This document shows positions 8,812 to 17,054 of a DNA stretch of 64,000 nt, piece by piece. The position numbers were made by a program, and so were the translations under genes. This DNA is from Salegentibacter salinarum (GTDB lineage Bacteria > Bacteroidota > Bacteroidia > Flavobacteriales > Flavobacteriaceae): NCBI RefSeq assembly GCF_900168115.1, contig NZ_FUZC01000006.1, forward strand, positions 186,001 to 250,000, in the 5' to 3' direction. A model generated the notes under the pieces. It was not told where the DNA came from and did no database searches. It saw nothing but the letters and a program-made list of their open reading frames with translations. Every line of letters starts with the position of its first letter. The first letter of the stretch is position 1.

Positions 8812-8851
8812 TTTTCCATAAAAGCCGGCAAAAGATCGCGCTTTGGGAAAA
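8812..8851 (+). promoter_or_regulatory. Two-step hairpin between rpoA and rplQ
   Basis: TTTTCC (8812-8817) pairs with GGAAAA (8846-8851), and AAAGC (8821-8825) pairs with GCTTT (8840-8844). Between the stems is a small internal loop, and the apical loop is 14 nt. No U-run follows, so it is not a classic terminator. It ends 18 nt before the rplQ start and could be a processing site or an L17-binding leader; the role is unknown. Confidence 0.4.
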
Positions 8852-8869
8852 TGAATTAAGAACAAAACA

Positions 8870-9379
8870 ATGAGACACGGAAAGAAAACAAACCATTTAG
8901 GTAGAAAGACCGCTCACAGGAAGTCTATGCTAGCCAATATGGCCTGCTCTCTTATAGAGCACAAGAGAATCAATACCACCGTAGCTAAGGCAAAAGCTTT
9001 AAAAGTTTTTGTAGAGCCTTTGGTAACTAAGTCTAAAGAGGATACAACCCACAATCGTAGGTTAGTATTTAGTAAACTTCGCCAAAAGGAAGCTGTAGCC
9101 GAATTGTTTCGTGAAGTAGCTCCTAAAGTTGGTGATCGCCCGGGTGGATACACAAGGGTAATTAAGTTAGGTAACCGTCTTGGAGATAATGCCGATATGG
9201 CCCTTATCGAGTTAGTTGATTACAACGAAACTTACAACTTAAGTAAAACAGAGAAGAAGAAATCTACGCGTAGAGCGGGTAGAAAGAAATCATCTGATGC
9301 TACTCCAAATGCTCCAAAAGCAGAAGGAAAAACAGAAGAGAAATCTTCAGAAAATAAAGAAGACAAAAAAGAGGAATAG
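8870..9379 (+). CDS. rplQ: 50S ribosomal protein L17 with long acidic/basic tail
   Basis: 169 residues. The first ~120 are canonical L17 ([60 protein letters not shown]). The last ~45 form a low-complexity Lys/Glu/Ser tail absent from E. coli L17 (127 residues). L17 sits near the exit tunnel on the solvent side, where a tail could project. It is the last gene of the ribosomal block and is followed by a strong terminator. Confidence 0.97.
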   Translation: MRHGKKTNHLGRKTAHRKSMLANMACSLIEHKRINTTVAKAKALKVFVEPLVTKSKEDTTHNRRLVFSKLRQKEAVAELFREVAPKVGDRPGGYTRVIKLGNRLGDNADMALIELVDYNETYNLSKTEKKKSTRRAGRKKSSDATPNAPKAEGKTEEKSSENKEDKKEE

Positions 9380-9410
9380 AAATGAATCTTTTAAAGTTCT
9401 AATTTTTAAA

Positions 9411-9443
9411 AAGGATAAACTCTCAGGGTTTATCCTTTTTTTA
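9411..9443 (+). terminator. Rho-independent terminator after rplQ
   Basis: AAGGATAAAC (9411-9420) and GTTTATCCTT (9428-9437) pair perfectly around a 7-nt loop and are followed by a run of T. It lies 32 nt after the rplQ stop and closes the ribosomal protein block. Confidence 0.9.
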
Positions 9444-9463
9444 TATATTAAAACCAAATACTA

Positions 9464-9483
9464 ATTTCCGCGTAGACGGAAAT
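9464..9483 (+). repeat. Small perfect inverted repeat upstream of carA
   Basis: ATTTCCG (9464-9470) and CGGAAAT (9477-9483) flank a 6-nt spacer. It lies between the rplQ terminator and the carA start, 26 nt before the ATG. It could be an operator, a leader hairpin or a copy of a short dispersed palindrome; no second copy was noticed in this window. Confidence 0.45.
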
Positions 9484-9509
9484 CCCAACAACACAACAAA
9501 TAAAGCAAA

Positions 9510-10622
9510 ATGAAATATCAAACCCGAAAAAAAGCGATTATCTTACTGGAAGACGGTACCATCTTTCACGGTAAGGCTGTTGGAGACAAAGACGGTAAAG
9601 CCGTTGGTGAAGTTTGTTTTAATACCGGTATGACCGGTTACCAGGAGATCTTTACAGATCCTTCTTATTATGGCCAGCTTATGGTTACCACCAATGCCCA
9701 CATTGGTAATTACGGAACTTTAGCCGAAGAAAGTGAATCTGATAAAGCTAAAATCGCCGGACTAATCTGTAAGAATTTTAGTTATACCCATTCCCGTCCA
9801 GCGGCGGACAAATCACTTCAGGAATTTTTAGACGATAGTAATCTTTTCGCAATTTCAGATGTAGATACACGAGCCCTTGTAACTTATATTCGGGAAAATG
9901 GTGCAATGAATGCAATTATTTCTACTGATGTTGATAATATTAAAGGCCTTAAAAAAGAACTTGCTGAAGTTCCTGATATGAATGGTTTGGAACTTGCTTC
10001 TAAAGTTTCAACTAAAGAACCTTATTATTTCGGGAATGAAAATGCGACTTATAAAATCGCCGCGCTTGATGTTGGTATTAAAAAGAATATTCTTCGCAAT
10101 TTTGATCAGCGTGATGTGTATGTAAAAGTTTTTCCATACAACGCGACTTACGAAGAAATGAGTGAATGGAATCCAGACGGTTATTTTCTTTCTAACGGGC
10201 CCGGAGATCCTGCACCTTTAAATAGTGCTATTAATCTTACAAAATCGATTATAGAAAAAGATCATCCATTGTTTGGTATATGTTTGGGACACCAAATAAT
10301 CGCCATTGCTAATGGTATTAAAACCTATAAAATGCACCACGGGCACCGTGGAATAAATCACCCGGTAAAAAACCTTAAAACAGGAAAAGGAGAGATTACT
10401 TCTCAAAATCACGGTTTTTCGGTAGACAAAGCAGAAACTGAAGCCAATACTGAAGTAGAAATCACCCACATTTGCTTAAACGACGATACGGTAGGTGGAA
10501 TAGCCATGAAAAACAAGAATTGCTTCTCGGTACAATACCACCCGGAAGCAAGTCCAGGTCCTCACGACGCCAGCTATTTATTTGACGAATTTATGGATAG
10601 AATAAAAGGAGCAAAAGCCTGA
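9510..10622 (+). CDS. carA: Carbamoyl-phosphate synthase small subunit
   Basis: 370 residues with an N-terminal CarA domain (FNTGMTGYQEIFTDPSYYGQ) and a C-terminal class I glutamine amidotransferase. The triad is visible as Cys258 (GICLGHQI), His344 and Glu346 (QYHPEASPGPH). It supplies ammonia from glutamine to CarB for carbamoyl phosphate used in arginine and pyrimidine synthesis. carB is not adjacent. Strong terminators on both sides (9411-9443 and 10648-10680) make it probably monocistronic. Confidence 0.97.
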   Translation: MKYQTRKKAIILLEDGTIFHGKAVGDKDGKAVGEVCFNTGMTGYQEIFTDPSYYGQLMVTTNAHIGNYGTLAEESESDKAKIAGLICKNFSYTHSRPAADKSLQEFLDDSNLFAISDVDTRALVTYIRENGAMNAIISTDVDNIKGLKKELAEVPDMNGLELASKVSTKEPYYFGNENATYKIAALDVGIKKNILRNFDQRDVYVKVFPYNATYEEMSEWNPDGYFLSNGPGDPAPLNSAINLTKSIIEKDHPLFGICLGHQIIAIANGIKTYKMHHGHRGINHPVKNLKTGKGEITSQNHGFSVDKAETEANTEVEITHICLNDDTVGGIAMKNKNCFSVQYHPEASPGPHDASYLFDEFMDRIKGAKA

Positions 10623-10647
10623 TTTAGTTTATAAAATTTATTAGCAA

Positions 10648-10680
10648 AGCCCAAAATTTAAAGATTTTGGGCTTTTCTTT
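10648..10680 (+). terminator. Rho-independent terminator after carA
   Basis: AGCCCAAAAT (10648-10657) and ATTTTGGGCT (10664-10673) form a perfect 10-bp stem with a 6-nt loop, followed by a T-rich tract. It begins 26 nt past the carA stop. Confidence 0.9.
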
Positions 10681-10733
10681 TCTTAAAAGTTAATTTATCC
10701 TAAATTGCGGCCTCATTCATCAAAAACTCATCA

Positions 10734-11273
10734 ATGAAAAGATTACTACTACTCAGCTTTTGCATTCTCTCATTTCTATCCATTAATGCACAAGATCAGG
10801 CTTCGGTTGAAGAAGGACTTTTATCAATAAACATATTAACTCCCGGCTTAGAATATGAATACGGACTTACAAATTCTACAACTCTTGATTTAAGGGCTGG
10901 AACAGGTTTCGCATATTGGGAAAACACCTATTTTGGAGAAGATTTTGGTATTTATCCCATATTTAATGTTCAATATCGTCATTATTATAATCTGGAGAAA
11001 CGACTGGATAAAGAAAAAAATATAAGTAATAACAGTGCAAATTATATTGCTTTAAGCGCGGCTATCGAATCTGGAAAACCCATTATAGGAGGTTTAGAAT
11101 ATAGTGAAGCTTATTTTGGAACAATTGGTCCTGTTTGGGGTTTACAGCGTTATTACGGTAGTGGCTTTAAATTAGATCTAAACTTAGGAGCGGGTTATGG
11201 TTTTAATGAATCAGGAGAGTCTTATCTTTCTTTATTAATCGGGTTTAGACTTGGATGGCTTCTTTCAAATTAA
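10734..11273 (+). CDS. Unknown exported protein, likely outer-membrane beta-barrel
   Basis: Not recognised. 179 residues with a clear signal peptide (MKRLLLLSFCILSFLSINAQ, cut after A-Q). Alternating hydrophobic and polar stretches rich in Tyr, Gly and Trp follow (LDLRAGTGFAYW, FNVQYRHYY, LDLNLGAGYGF), and the C-terminal strand is LLIGFRLGWLLSN. This suggests an eight-strand OMP-like barrel. Its 3' end overlaps the next gene by 19 nt in another frame, so the two are probably translated together. Function cannot be assigned. Confidence 0.8.
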   Translation: MKRLLLLSFCILSFLSINAQDQASVEEGLLSINILTPGLEYEYGLTNSTTLDLRAGTGFAYWENTYFGEDFGIYPIFNVQYRHYYNLEKRLDKEKNISNNSANYIALSAAIESGKPIIGGLEYSEAYFGTIGPVWGLQRYYGSGFKLDLNLGAGYGFNESGESYLSLLIGFRLGWLLSN

Positions 11274-11935
11274 TCGCCTTCTGTTTTCTATTTCTTTTTG
11301 TTTCTAAATTGCAGGCGCAAAAGCACCCGGTGCTTTACGCCGGCTTTGAAGCTTATCGGCATACCGGTTTTGAAGATAATAGCTTTGGGAAGTTTTCAGT
11401 AGGATCTCAAATCTATCAAATTAAGTTTCTTGCTCCTGAAATTGGTTTCGATTATGGTGGAGGCACGCTCCCAGAAAGAACTGTTTTTGGTAAAAATTTT
11501 AATATTCAAGATCCAAGAAAAGGACTTTTGAGGCAGCGCTTTAAATTTTCAGTATTAATCCTAAATCCGAAACTGAAGTTTGGCGAAGAAGATGCCTATA
11601 TTACTTTTTCTCCAAAATATCATATTGGTACATTAAGAGGAGAAGCTGCTTACCTCGAGTATAGTGACGATAATAGATATATAGGTTTAAAAGAAAGTGA
11701 GAATTCTAAGATAGATCTTTCCTTTTGGAGTTTTGCCATTGGTTTTGAAGGTTTGCAAATTACTTCAAAATACTGGTTTGCTCTTTCACTTCATTATACT
11801 TTAGTGAATGCCAATGATGTTTGGGATACCATGGGGTTTTCTGCAGAAGATGCCTTTATGCAATCGGCTTCAACGTCTACTATAGGTTTGGGTTTCCGGT
11901 TTTATTATAATCCCTTCGGTTCAGAGAACGATTAA
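11255..11935 (+). CDS. Unknown exported protein paired with the preceding gene
   Basis: Not recognised. 226 residues beginning with a signal peptide (MASFKLIAFCFLFLFVSKLQ, likely cut after AQ). The rest has beta-rich stretches such as YAGFEAYRHTGF, YITFSPKYHIG, WFALSLHYTLV and the final LGFRFYYNPFG, compatible with an outer-membrane barrel. It overlaps the upstream gene by 19 nt and is followed by a 251-nt gap before eno. It may be a partner of the upstream barrel; no function is inferred. Confidence 0.8.
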   Translation: MASFKLIAFCFLFLFVSKLQAQKHPVLYAGFEAYRHTGFEDNSFGKFSVGSQIYQIKFLAPEIGFDYGGGTLPERTVFGKNFNIQDPRKGLLRQRFKFSVLILNPKLKFGEEDAYITFSPKYHIGTLRGEAAYLEYSDDNRYIGLKESENSKIDLSFWSFAIGFEGLQITSKYWFALSLHYTLVNANDVWDTMGFSAEDAFMQSASTSTIGLGFRFYYNPFGSEND

Positions 11936-12174
11936 ACGGTAAAACTTTTTAATTAATTTCAGCACTTATGAATTTGCTAAATTTTAGAAATTCCATTCTG
12001 TTTCGATTTTCGGTAAATCGGTAAAAAATCTTACTATTTCCTGAGATTCTTTTAAACACTTTCTTTTAGAAAACCATTTCGTGTTTCCATAATGTTATAA
12101 ATGCTTTAAAACTACCTGTTTCCCTCGATTTTTTAGGCTTCAATTTGTATCTTGCATTCAAATCAATTAACTAA

Positions 12175-13473
<1,299 letters not shown>

Positions 13474-13495
13474 TTAGAGGATTCTAATAAAAATC

Positions 13496-13534
13496 AAATC
13501 CCTTTTGAAGAAATTTCAAAAGGGATTTTTTTTT
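13496..13534 (+). terminator. Rho-independent terminator after eno
   Basis: AAATCCCTTTTGAA (13496-13509) pairs perfectly with TTCAAAAGGGATTT (13515-13528) around a 5-nt loop and is followed by a run of T. It lies 23 nt past the eno stop. Confidence 0.92.
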
Positions 13535-13672
13535 GAGATAATTCAGCAAAAAACCTTTCAAAATCCCTTCTTTCAGTGAAAATCTTATCGCTGCTTAACG
13601 CAAAATTAACAGTAGATTTCTTAAATTAGCAACTCTCGAAAATAAGTTGAATCAAGTATATAAAATTTAGAT

Positions 13673-14956
13673 ATGTCAAAAGTTGCGACGATTGAAATAG
13701 ATGGGAAGAAATACGAATTTCCTGTTGTAGAAGGAACTGAAAACGAACAGGGAATAGATATAAAGAAACTGCGAGCTGAAGCAGGCGTAATTACTCTGGA
13801 TCGTGGTTATAAAAATACAGGTAGCTGTGAGAGTGCCATTACTTTTCTTAACGGGGAAGAAGGAATTTTAAGATACCGAGGCTACTCCATAGAGTCCCTG
13901 GCAGAAAAAGCCGATTTTCTTGAAGTCGCTTATCTCCTTATTTTTGGGGAATTACCTACTAAGACTCAGCTAGATAAATTCTATGCTGATATTAAGGAAG
14001 AGTCTGCAGTAGATGAAGAGATGAAGAAAATCCTTGACGGTTTTCCAAAATCGGCTCACCCAATGGGCGTTCTTTCTTCTTTAACCAGTGCACTTATTGC
14101 TTTTAATCCATCTTCAGTAAATGTAGATTCTGAAGAAGAAATGTATAAGGCTATAGTGAAAATTCTTGGTAAGTTCCCGGTTCTTGCGGCCTGGACACTT
14201 AGAAAGAAAAACAGCCTTCCCCTAAACTATGGTGACGATTCTCTTGGGTATGTAGAGAACCTTCATAAAATGATGTTCGAAAAACCAGGAAAGAGCTACA
14301 AAGTAGATAAAGAGGTTATTGATGCATTAGATAAATTATTAATTCTTCACGCAGATCACGAACAAAACTGTTCTACTTCTACGGTAAGAATGGTAGGTTC
14401 TTCTCACGCAGGGCTTTTTGCTTCAATTTCAGCAGGAATTTCCGCACTTTGGGGACCACTTCACGGTGGTGCTAACCAGGCAGTGATAGAAATGCTGGAA
14501 AGAATTAAAGAAGATGGTGGTGATACCAAGAAATTTATGGCAAAAGCTAAAGACAAGGAAGATCCTTTCCGTTTAATGGGCTTTGGCCACCGTGTTTATA
14601 AAAACTTTGATCCTCGAGCTAAGATCATCAAGAAATCTGCAGACGAAGTTCTTGGTCAACTTGGTGTAGACGATCCGGTATTGGACATTGCTAAAGGACT
14701 TGAGAAAGAAGCTTTAGAAGATCAATATTTTGTAGATAGAAAACTATATCCAAACGTAGATTTCTATTCAGGGATTATTTACCGTGCATTGGGTATTCCG
14801 GTAGAAATGTTTACCGTAATGTTCGCACTTGGTAGACTTCCGGGCTGGATTGCTCAATGGAGAGAAATGAGATTGATGAAAGAACCTATTGGTCGTCCAC
14901 GTCAAATTTACACCGGTGCAAACCTCCGTGAATTTAAAGAAGTTGAGAAAAGATAA
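13673..14956 (+). CDS. gltA: Citrate synthase
   Basis: 427 residues, the length of type II citrate synthases. The active-site histidines lie in SSHAGLFASISAGISALWGP with LHGGANQAV, and in LMGFGHRVYKNFDPRAK. The catalytic Asp region (YPNVDFYSGIIYRALGIP) follows. It condenses acetyl-CoA with oxaloacetate in the TCA cycle. It sits 200 nt after eno with its own terminator, so it is probably monocistronic. Confidence 0.97.
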   Translation: MSKVATIEIDGKKYEFPVVEGTENEQGIDIKKLRAEAGVITLDRGYKNTGSCESAITFLNGEEGILRYRGYSIESLAEKADFLEVAYLLIFGELPTKTQLDKFYADIKEESAVDEEMKKILDGFPKSAHPMGVLSSLTSALIAFNPSSVNVDSEEEMYKAIVKILGKFPVLAAWTLRKKNSLPLNYGDDSLGYVENLHKMMFEKPGKSYKVDKEVIDALDKLLILHADHEQNCSTSTVRMVGSSHAGLFASISAGISALWGPLHGGANQAVIEMLERIKEDGGDTKKFMAKAKDKEDPFRLMGFGHRVYKNFDPRAKIIKKSADEVLGQLGVDDPVLDIAKGLEKEALEDQYFVDRKLYPNVDFYSGIIYRALGIPVEMFTVMFALGRLPGWIAQWREMRLMKEPIGRPRQIYTGANLREFKEVEKR

Positions 14957-14985
14957 GAATATCTTCTACATATTAATAAATTCGG

Positions 14986-15015
14986 AAAAAGCTTCATCAT
15001 CGTATGAAGCTTTTT
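14986..15015 (+). terminator. Rho-independent terminator after gltA
   Basis: AAAAAGCTTCAT (14986-14997) pairs perfectly with ATGAAGCTTTTT (15004-15015) around a 6-nt loop, with a T-run built into the 3' arm. The ATG at 15004 that would open a longer form of the next gene is part of this arm, which argues against it as a start codon. Confidence 0.88.
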
Positions 15016-15016
15016 C

Positions 15017-15024
15017 TATATTTG
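15017..15024 (+). promoter_or_regulatory. -7 promoter box for the guanidino-hydrolase pair
   Basis: TATATTTG fits TAnnTTTG exactly and begins 2 nt after the gltA terminator stem. A start near 15031 would leave about 9 nt before the GTG at 15040. No TTTG is present at the -33 position (14992-14995 reads CTTC), so strength is uncertain. Confidence 0.4.
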
Positions 15025-15039
15025 GTAAAAATTTTACTT

Positions 15040-15951
15040 GTGAATTTGAATATCAATAATGAGACTTCCCGTCTTAAAGCGGTGGTTTTAGGTACAGCAG
15101 AAAGTAACGGCCCCGTTCCATCTCTTGAAGAGGCATACGATCCCAAATCAGCCGAATTCATCAGGATGGGGTCTTATCCCAAAGAGGAGGATATGAGAGA
15201 GGAAATGGAAGCTGTTGCCGGAATACTGGAGAAATATAAAGTACAGGTTTTCAGGCCAAAAGTTATAAAAGATTACAACCAGATCTTTACCCGTGATATC
15301 GCTTTTGTAATAGAAGATAAATTCGTAAAATCTAATATTTTACCAGATAGAGAGCAGGAGATTGAGGCTATTAGTCATGTAATTGAACAGATAGATCCTT
15401 CAAAAATACTTCAGTTGCCCGAAGAAGCTCATATAGAAGGTGGCGATGTTATGCCTTTAGGTGATTACATTCTGGTTGGAACATATCGTGGTGAAGATTA
15501 TAAAGATTATATCACGGCGCGAACCAACGTGCAGGCGGTAGAAGCTTTGCAGGAATTATTTCCGCATAAAAAAGTGGTTTCTTTCAATTTAAGGAAGTCA
15601 AATACTGAACCTCGTGATAATGCTTTACACTTAGATTGCTGTTTTCAGCCTGTAGGAAAGGGCAAGGCTATAATTCACAGGAATGGTTTTCTCGAGGAAG
15701 ATGAATATAATTGGCTGGTAAATCTTTTTGGAAAGGAAAATGTTTTTGAAATTTCCCGCGATGAAATGTATTATATGAATTCCAACATTTTTTCTATTGA
15801 TGAAGATGTGGTAATTTCAGAAAAGAATTTTACAAGATTAAACTCTTGGTTAAGGGAGCAGGGCATTACCGTAGAAGAAGTGCCTTATGCTGAAATCTCA
15901 AAGCAGGAAGGACTTTTGCGTTGTTCCACCTTACCGTTAATTAGAGAATAG
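15040..15951 (+). CDS. Arginine deiminase/dimethylargininase-family hydrolase
   Basis: 303 residues from a GTG at 15040. The in-frame ATG at 15004 lies inside the gltA terminator and upstream of a -7 box, so I reject it. The pentein fold of guanidino-modifying enzymes is shown by FTRDIAFVIEDKFVKSN, the acidic motif AHIEGGDVMP, a His in DNALHLDCCFQPVG and the C-terminal nucleophile Cys295 in GLLRCSTLPL. Substrate could be arginine, methylated arginine or citrulline. It is separated by 3 nt from ctlX, so both probably act on the same arginine/citrulline route. Confidence 0.85.
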   Translation: MNLNINNETSRLKAVVLGTAESNGPVPSLEEAYDPKSAEFIRMGSYPKEEDMREEMEAVAGILEKYKVQVFRPKVIKDYNQIFTRDIAFVIEDKFVKSNILPDREQEIEAISHVIEQIDPSKILQLPEEAHIEGGDVMPLGDYILVGTYRGEDYKDYITARTNVQAVEALQELFPHKKVVSFNLRKSNTEPRDNALHLDCCFQPVGKGKAIIHRNGFLEEDEYNWLVNLFGKENVFEISRDEMYYMNSNIFSIDEDVVISEKNFTRLNSWLREQGITVEEVPYAEISKQEGLLRCSTLPLIRE

Positions 15952-15954
15952 ATT

Positions 15955-16881
15955 ATGAGACAGATTACAGATACAATTTTAATGGTTCGCCCGGTAGCGT
16001 TTAGGATGAACGAGCAAACCGCGGTAAATAATTATTTTCAAAAAGACCTTACTGCCGATAATGTAAATGAACGCGCCCAGGCAGAATTCGATGAGTTTGC
16101 TTCAAAACTTAAAAAAGTTGGAGTGAATGTAATTGTGGTAGACGATAAGCAGGAAGACGATACGCCAGATTCTATTTTCCCGAATAACTGGGTTTCTTTT
16201 CATGAAAACGGCCACATTGCTCTATATCCTATGTTTGCTGAAAACAGGAGAAAAGAGCGCCGAATGGAGTATTTTGCCAAATTGGAAGAGAACGGTTTTA
16301 AGATCACGCAAGTAGTGGATTATACTTCGGCTGAGGAACACGATCTATTTTTGGAAGGCACCGGAAGCCTATTGCTGGACAGGGAAAACCAAAAAGCTTA
16401 TTGTGCTTTATCACCTCGTGCCGATGAAGACCTTTTGATAGAATTTTGCGAAGATTTTGAATTCACGCCGGTTATTTTTAATGCCAACCAAAGTGTAGAC
16501 GGAAAAAGAAAAGCAATTTATCACACGAATGTGATGATGTGTTTAGCTGAAAATTTTGCAGTTATCTGTCTTGATACAATAGACGATAGCAAAGAGCGAA
16601 AAAATGTACTGAAACATTTAAAAGATGACGGTAAAGAAGTAATTGCAATTACTGAAGCGCAAATGCATGAATTTGCCGGGAATATGCTGCAGGTGCAGGG
16701 TGCATTTGATAAAAAATATCTTGTAATGAGCGTCAAAGCTCATACAAGTCTAAACCAGGATCAAATTAATAAAATTGAGAAACATTGCGAAATTTTAAGC
16801 AGTGACCTTGATGTGATTGAAACCTGTGGTGGAGGCAGCGCCCGTTGTATGATGGCCGAGGTTTTCTTGCCAAAAGCTTAG
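15955..16881 (+). CDS. ctlX: Citrulline utilization hydrolase CtlX
   Basis: 308 residues of the amidinotransferase/pentein superfamily. Seen: MVRPVAFRMNEQTAVNNYFQ, the substrate-binding NNWVSFHENGHIALYPMFAE, the acidic HDLFLEGTGSLLLDRE, and the nucleophile Cys298 in GGGSARCMMAEVFLP. The CtlX family is associated with citrulline breakdown. It is translated 3 nt after a second pentein hydrolase, forming a two-gene unit. The naming rests on family pattern; citrulline as substrate is inference. Confidence 0.85.
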   Translation: MRQITDTILMVRPVAFRMNEQTAVNNYFQKDLTADNVNERAQAEFDEFASKLKKVGVNVIVVDDKQEDDTPDSIFPNNWVSFHENGHIALYPMFAENRRKERRMEYFAKLEENGFKITQVVDYTSAEEHDLFLEGTGSLLLDRENQKAYCALSPRADEDLLIEFCEDFEFTPVIFNANQSVDGKRKAIYHTNVMMCLAENFAVICLDTIDDSKERKNVLKHLKDDGKEVIAITEAQMHEFAGNMLQVQGAFDKKYLVMSVKAHTSLNQDQINKIEKHCEILSSDLDVIETCGGGSARCMMAEVFLPKA

Positions 16882-16918
16882 TTTTACATATTTTTCAGAA
16901 AAAATAATTAAAGATTTT

Positions 16919-16998
16919 CGTCAAGCTGAATTTATTTCAGCTTCTAACATGATGTAGAGTATAAACAACTTAGATCCTGAAACAAGTTCAGAATGACG
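16919..16998 (+). repeat. 80-bp palindromic intergenic repeat, copy A
   Basis: The ends are inverted copies: a 27-nt arm starting CGTCAAGCTGAATTTATTTC (16919-16945) and a 27-nt arm ending CAAGTTCAGAATGACG (16972-16998), separated by a 26-nt spacer. Each arm is itself a small palindrome (CTGAA...TTCAG). Copy B at 46766-46845 has exactly the same 27-26-27 layout, and a solo arm lies at 49213-49239. It sits in the convergent gap between ctlX and the BCCT transporter gene. Confidence 0.8.
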
Positions 16999-17009
16999 AT
17001 TTTGAAGTT

Positions 17010-17054
17010 CCTACCCTTTTTTTCAAGGGGAGGTGGCCACAGGCCGGAGGGGTT
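17010..17054 (+). repeat. GC-rich intergenic repeat-like element
   Basis: A GC-rich island in AT-rich DNA with two hairpins: CCCTT...AAGGG around a T-run (17014-17029), and GGCC-ACA-GGCC (17035-17045), followed by GGAGGGG. Similar elements are, to my recollection, dispersed in flavobacterial intergenic regions; no second copy is seen here. It directly follows the BCCT stop codon (minus strand) and lies 12 nt from repeat copy A, so it may also act as a terminator. Confidence 0.5.

Noticed and set aside
15004-15039. N-terminal extension of the guanidino hydrolase (MKLFLYLVKILL)
   Set aside because: Its ATG is part of the gltA terminator stem and precedes a -7 box; a hydrophobic start does not fit a cytosolic pentein enzyme.
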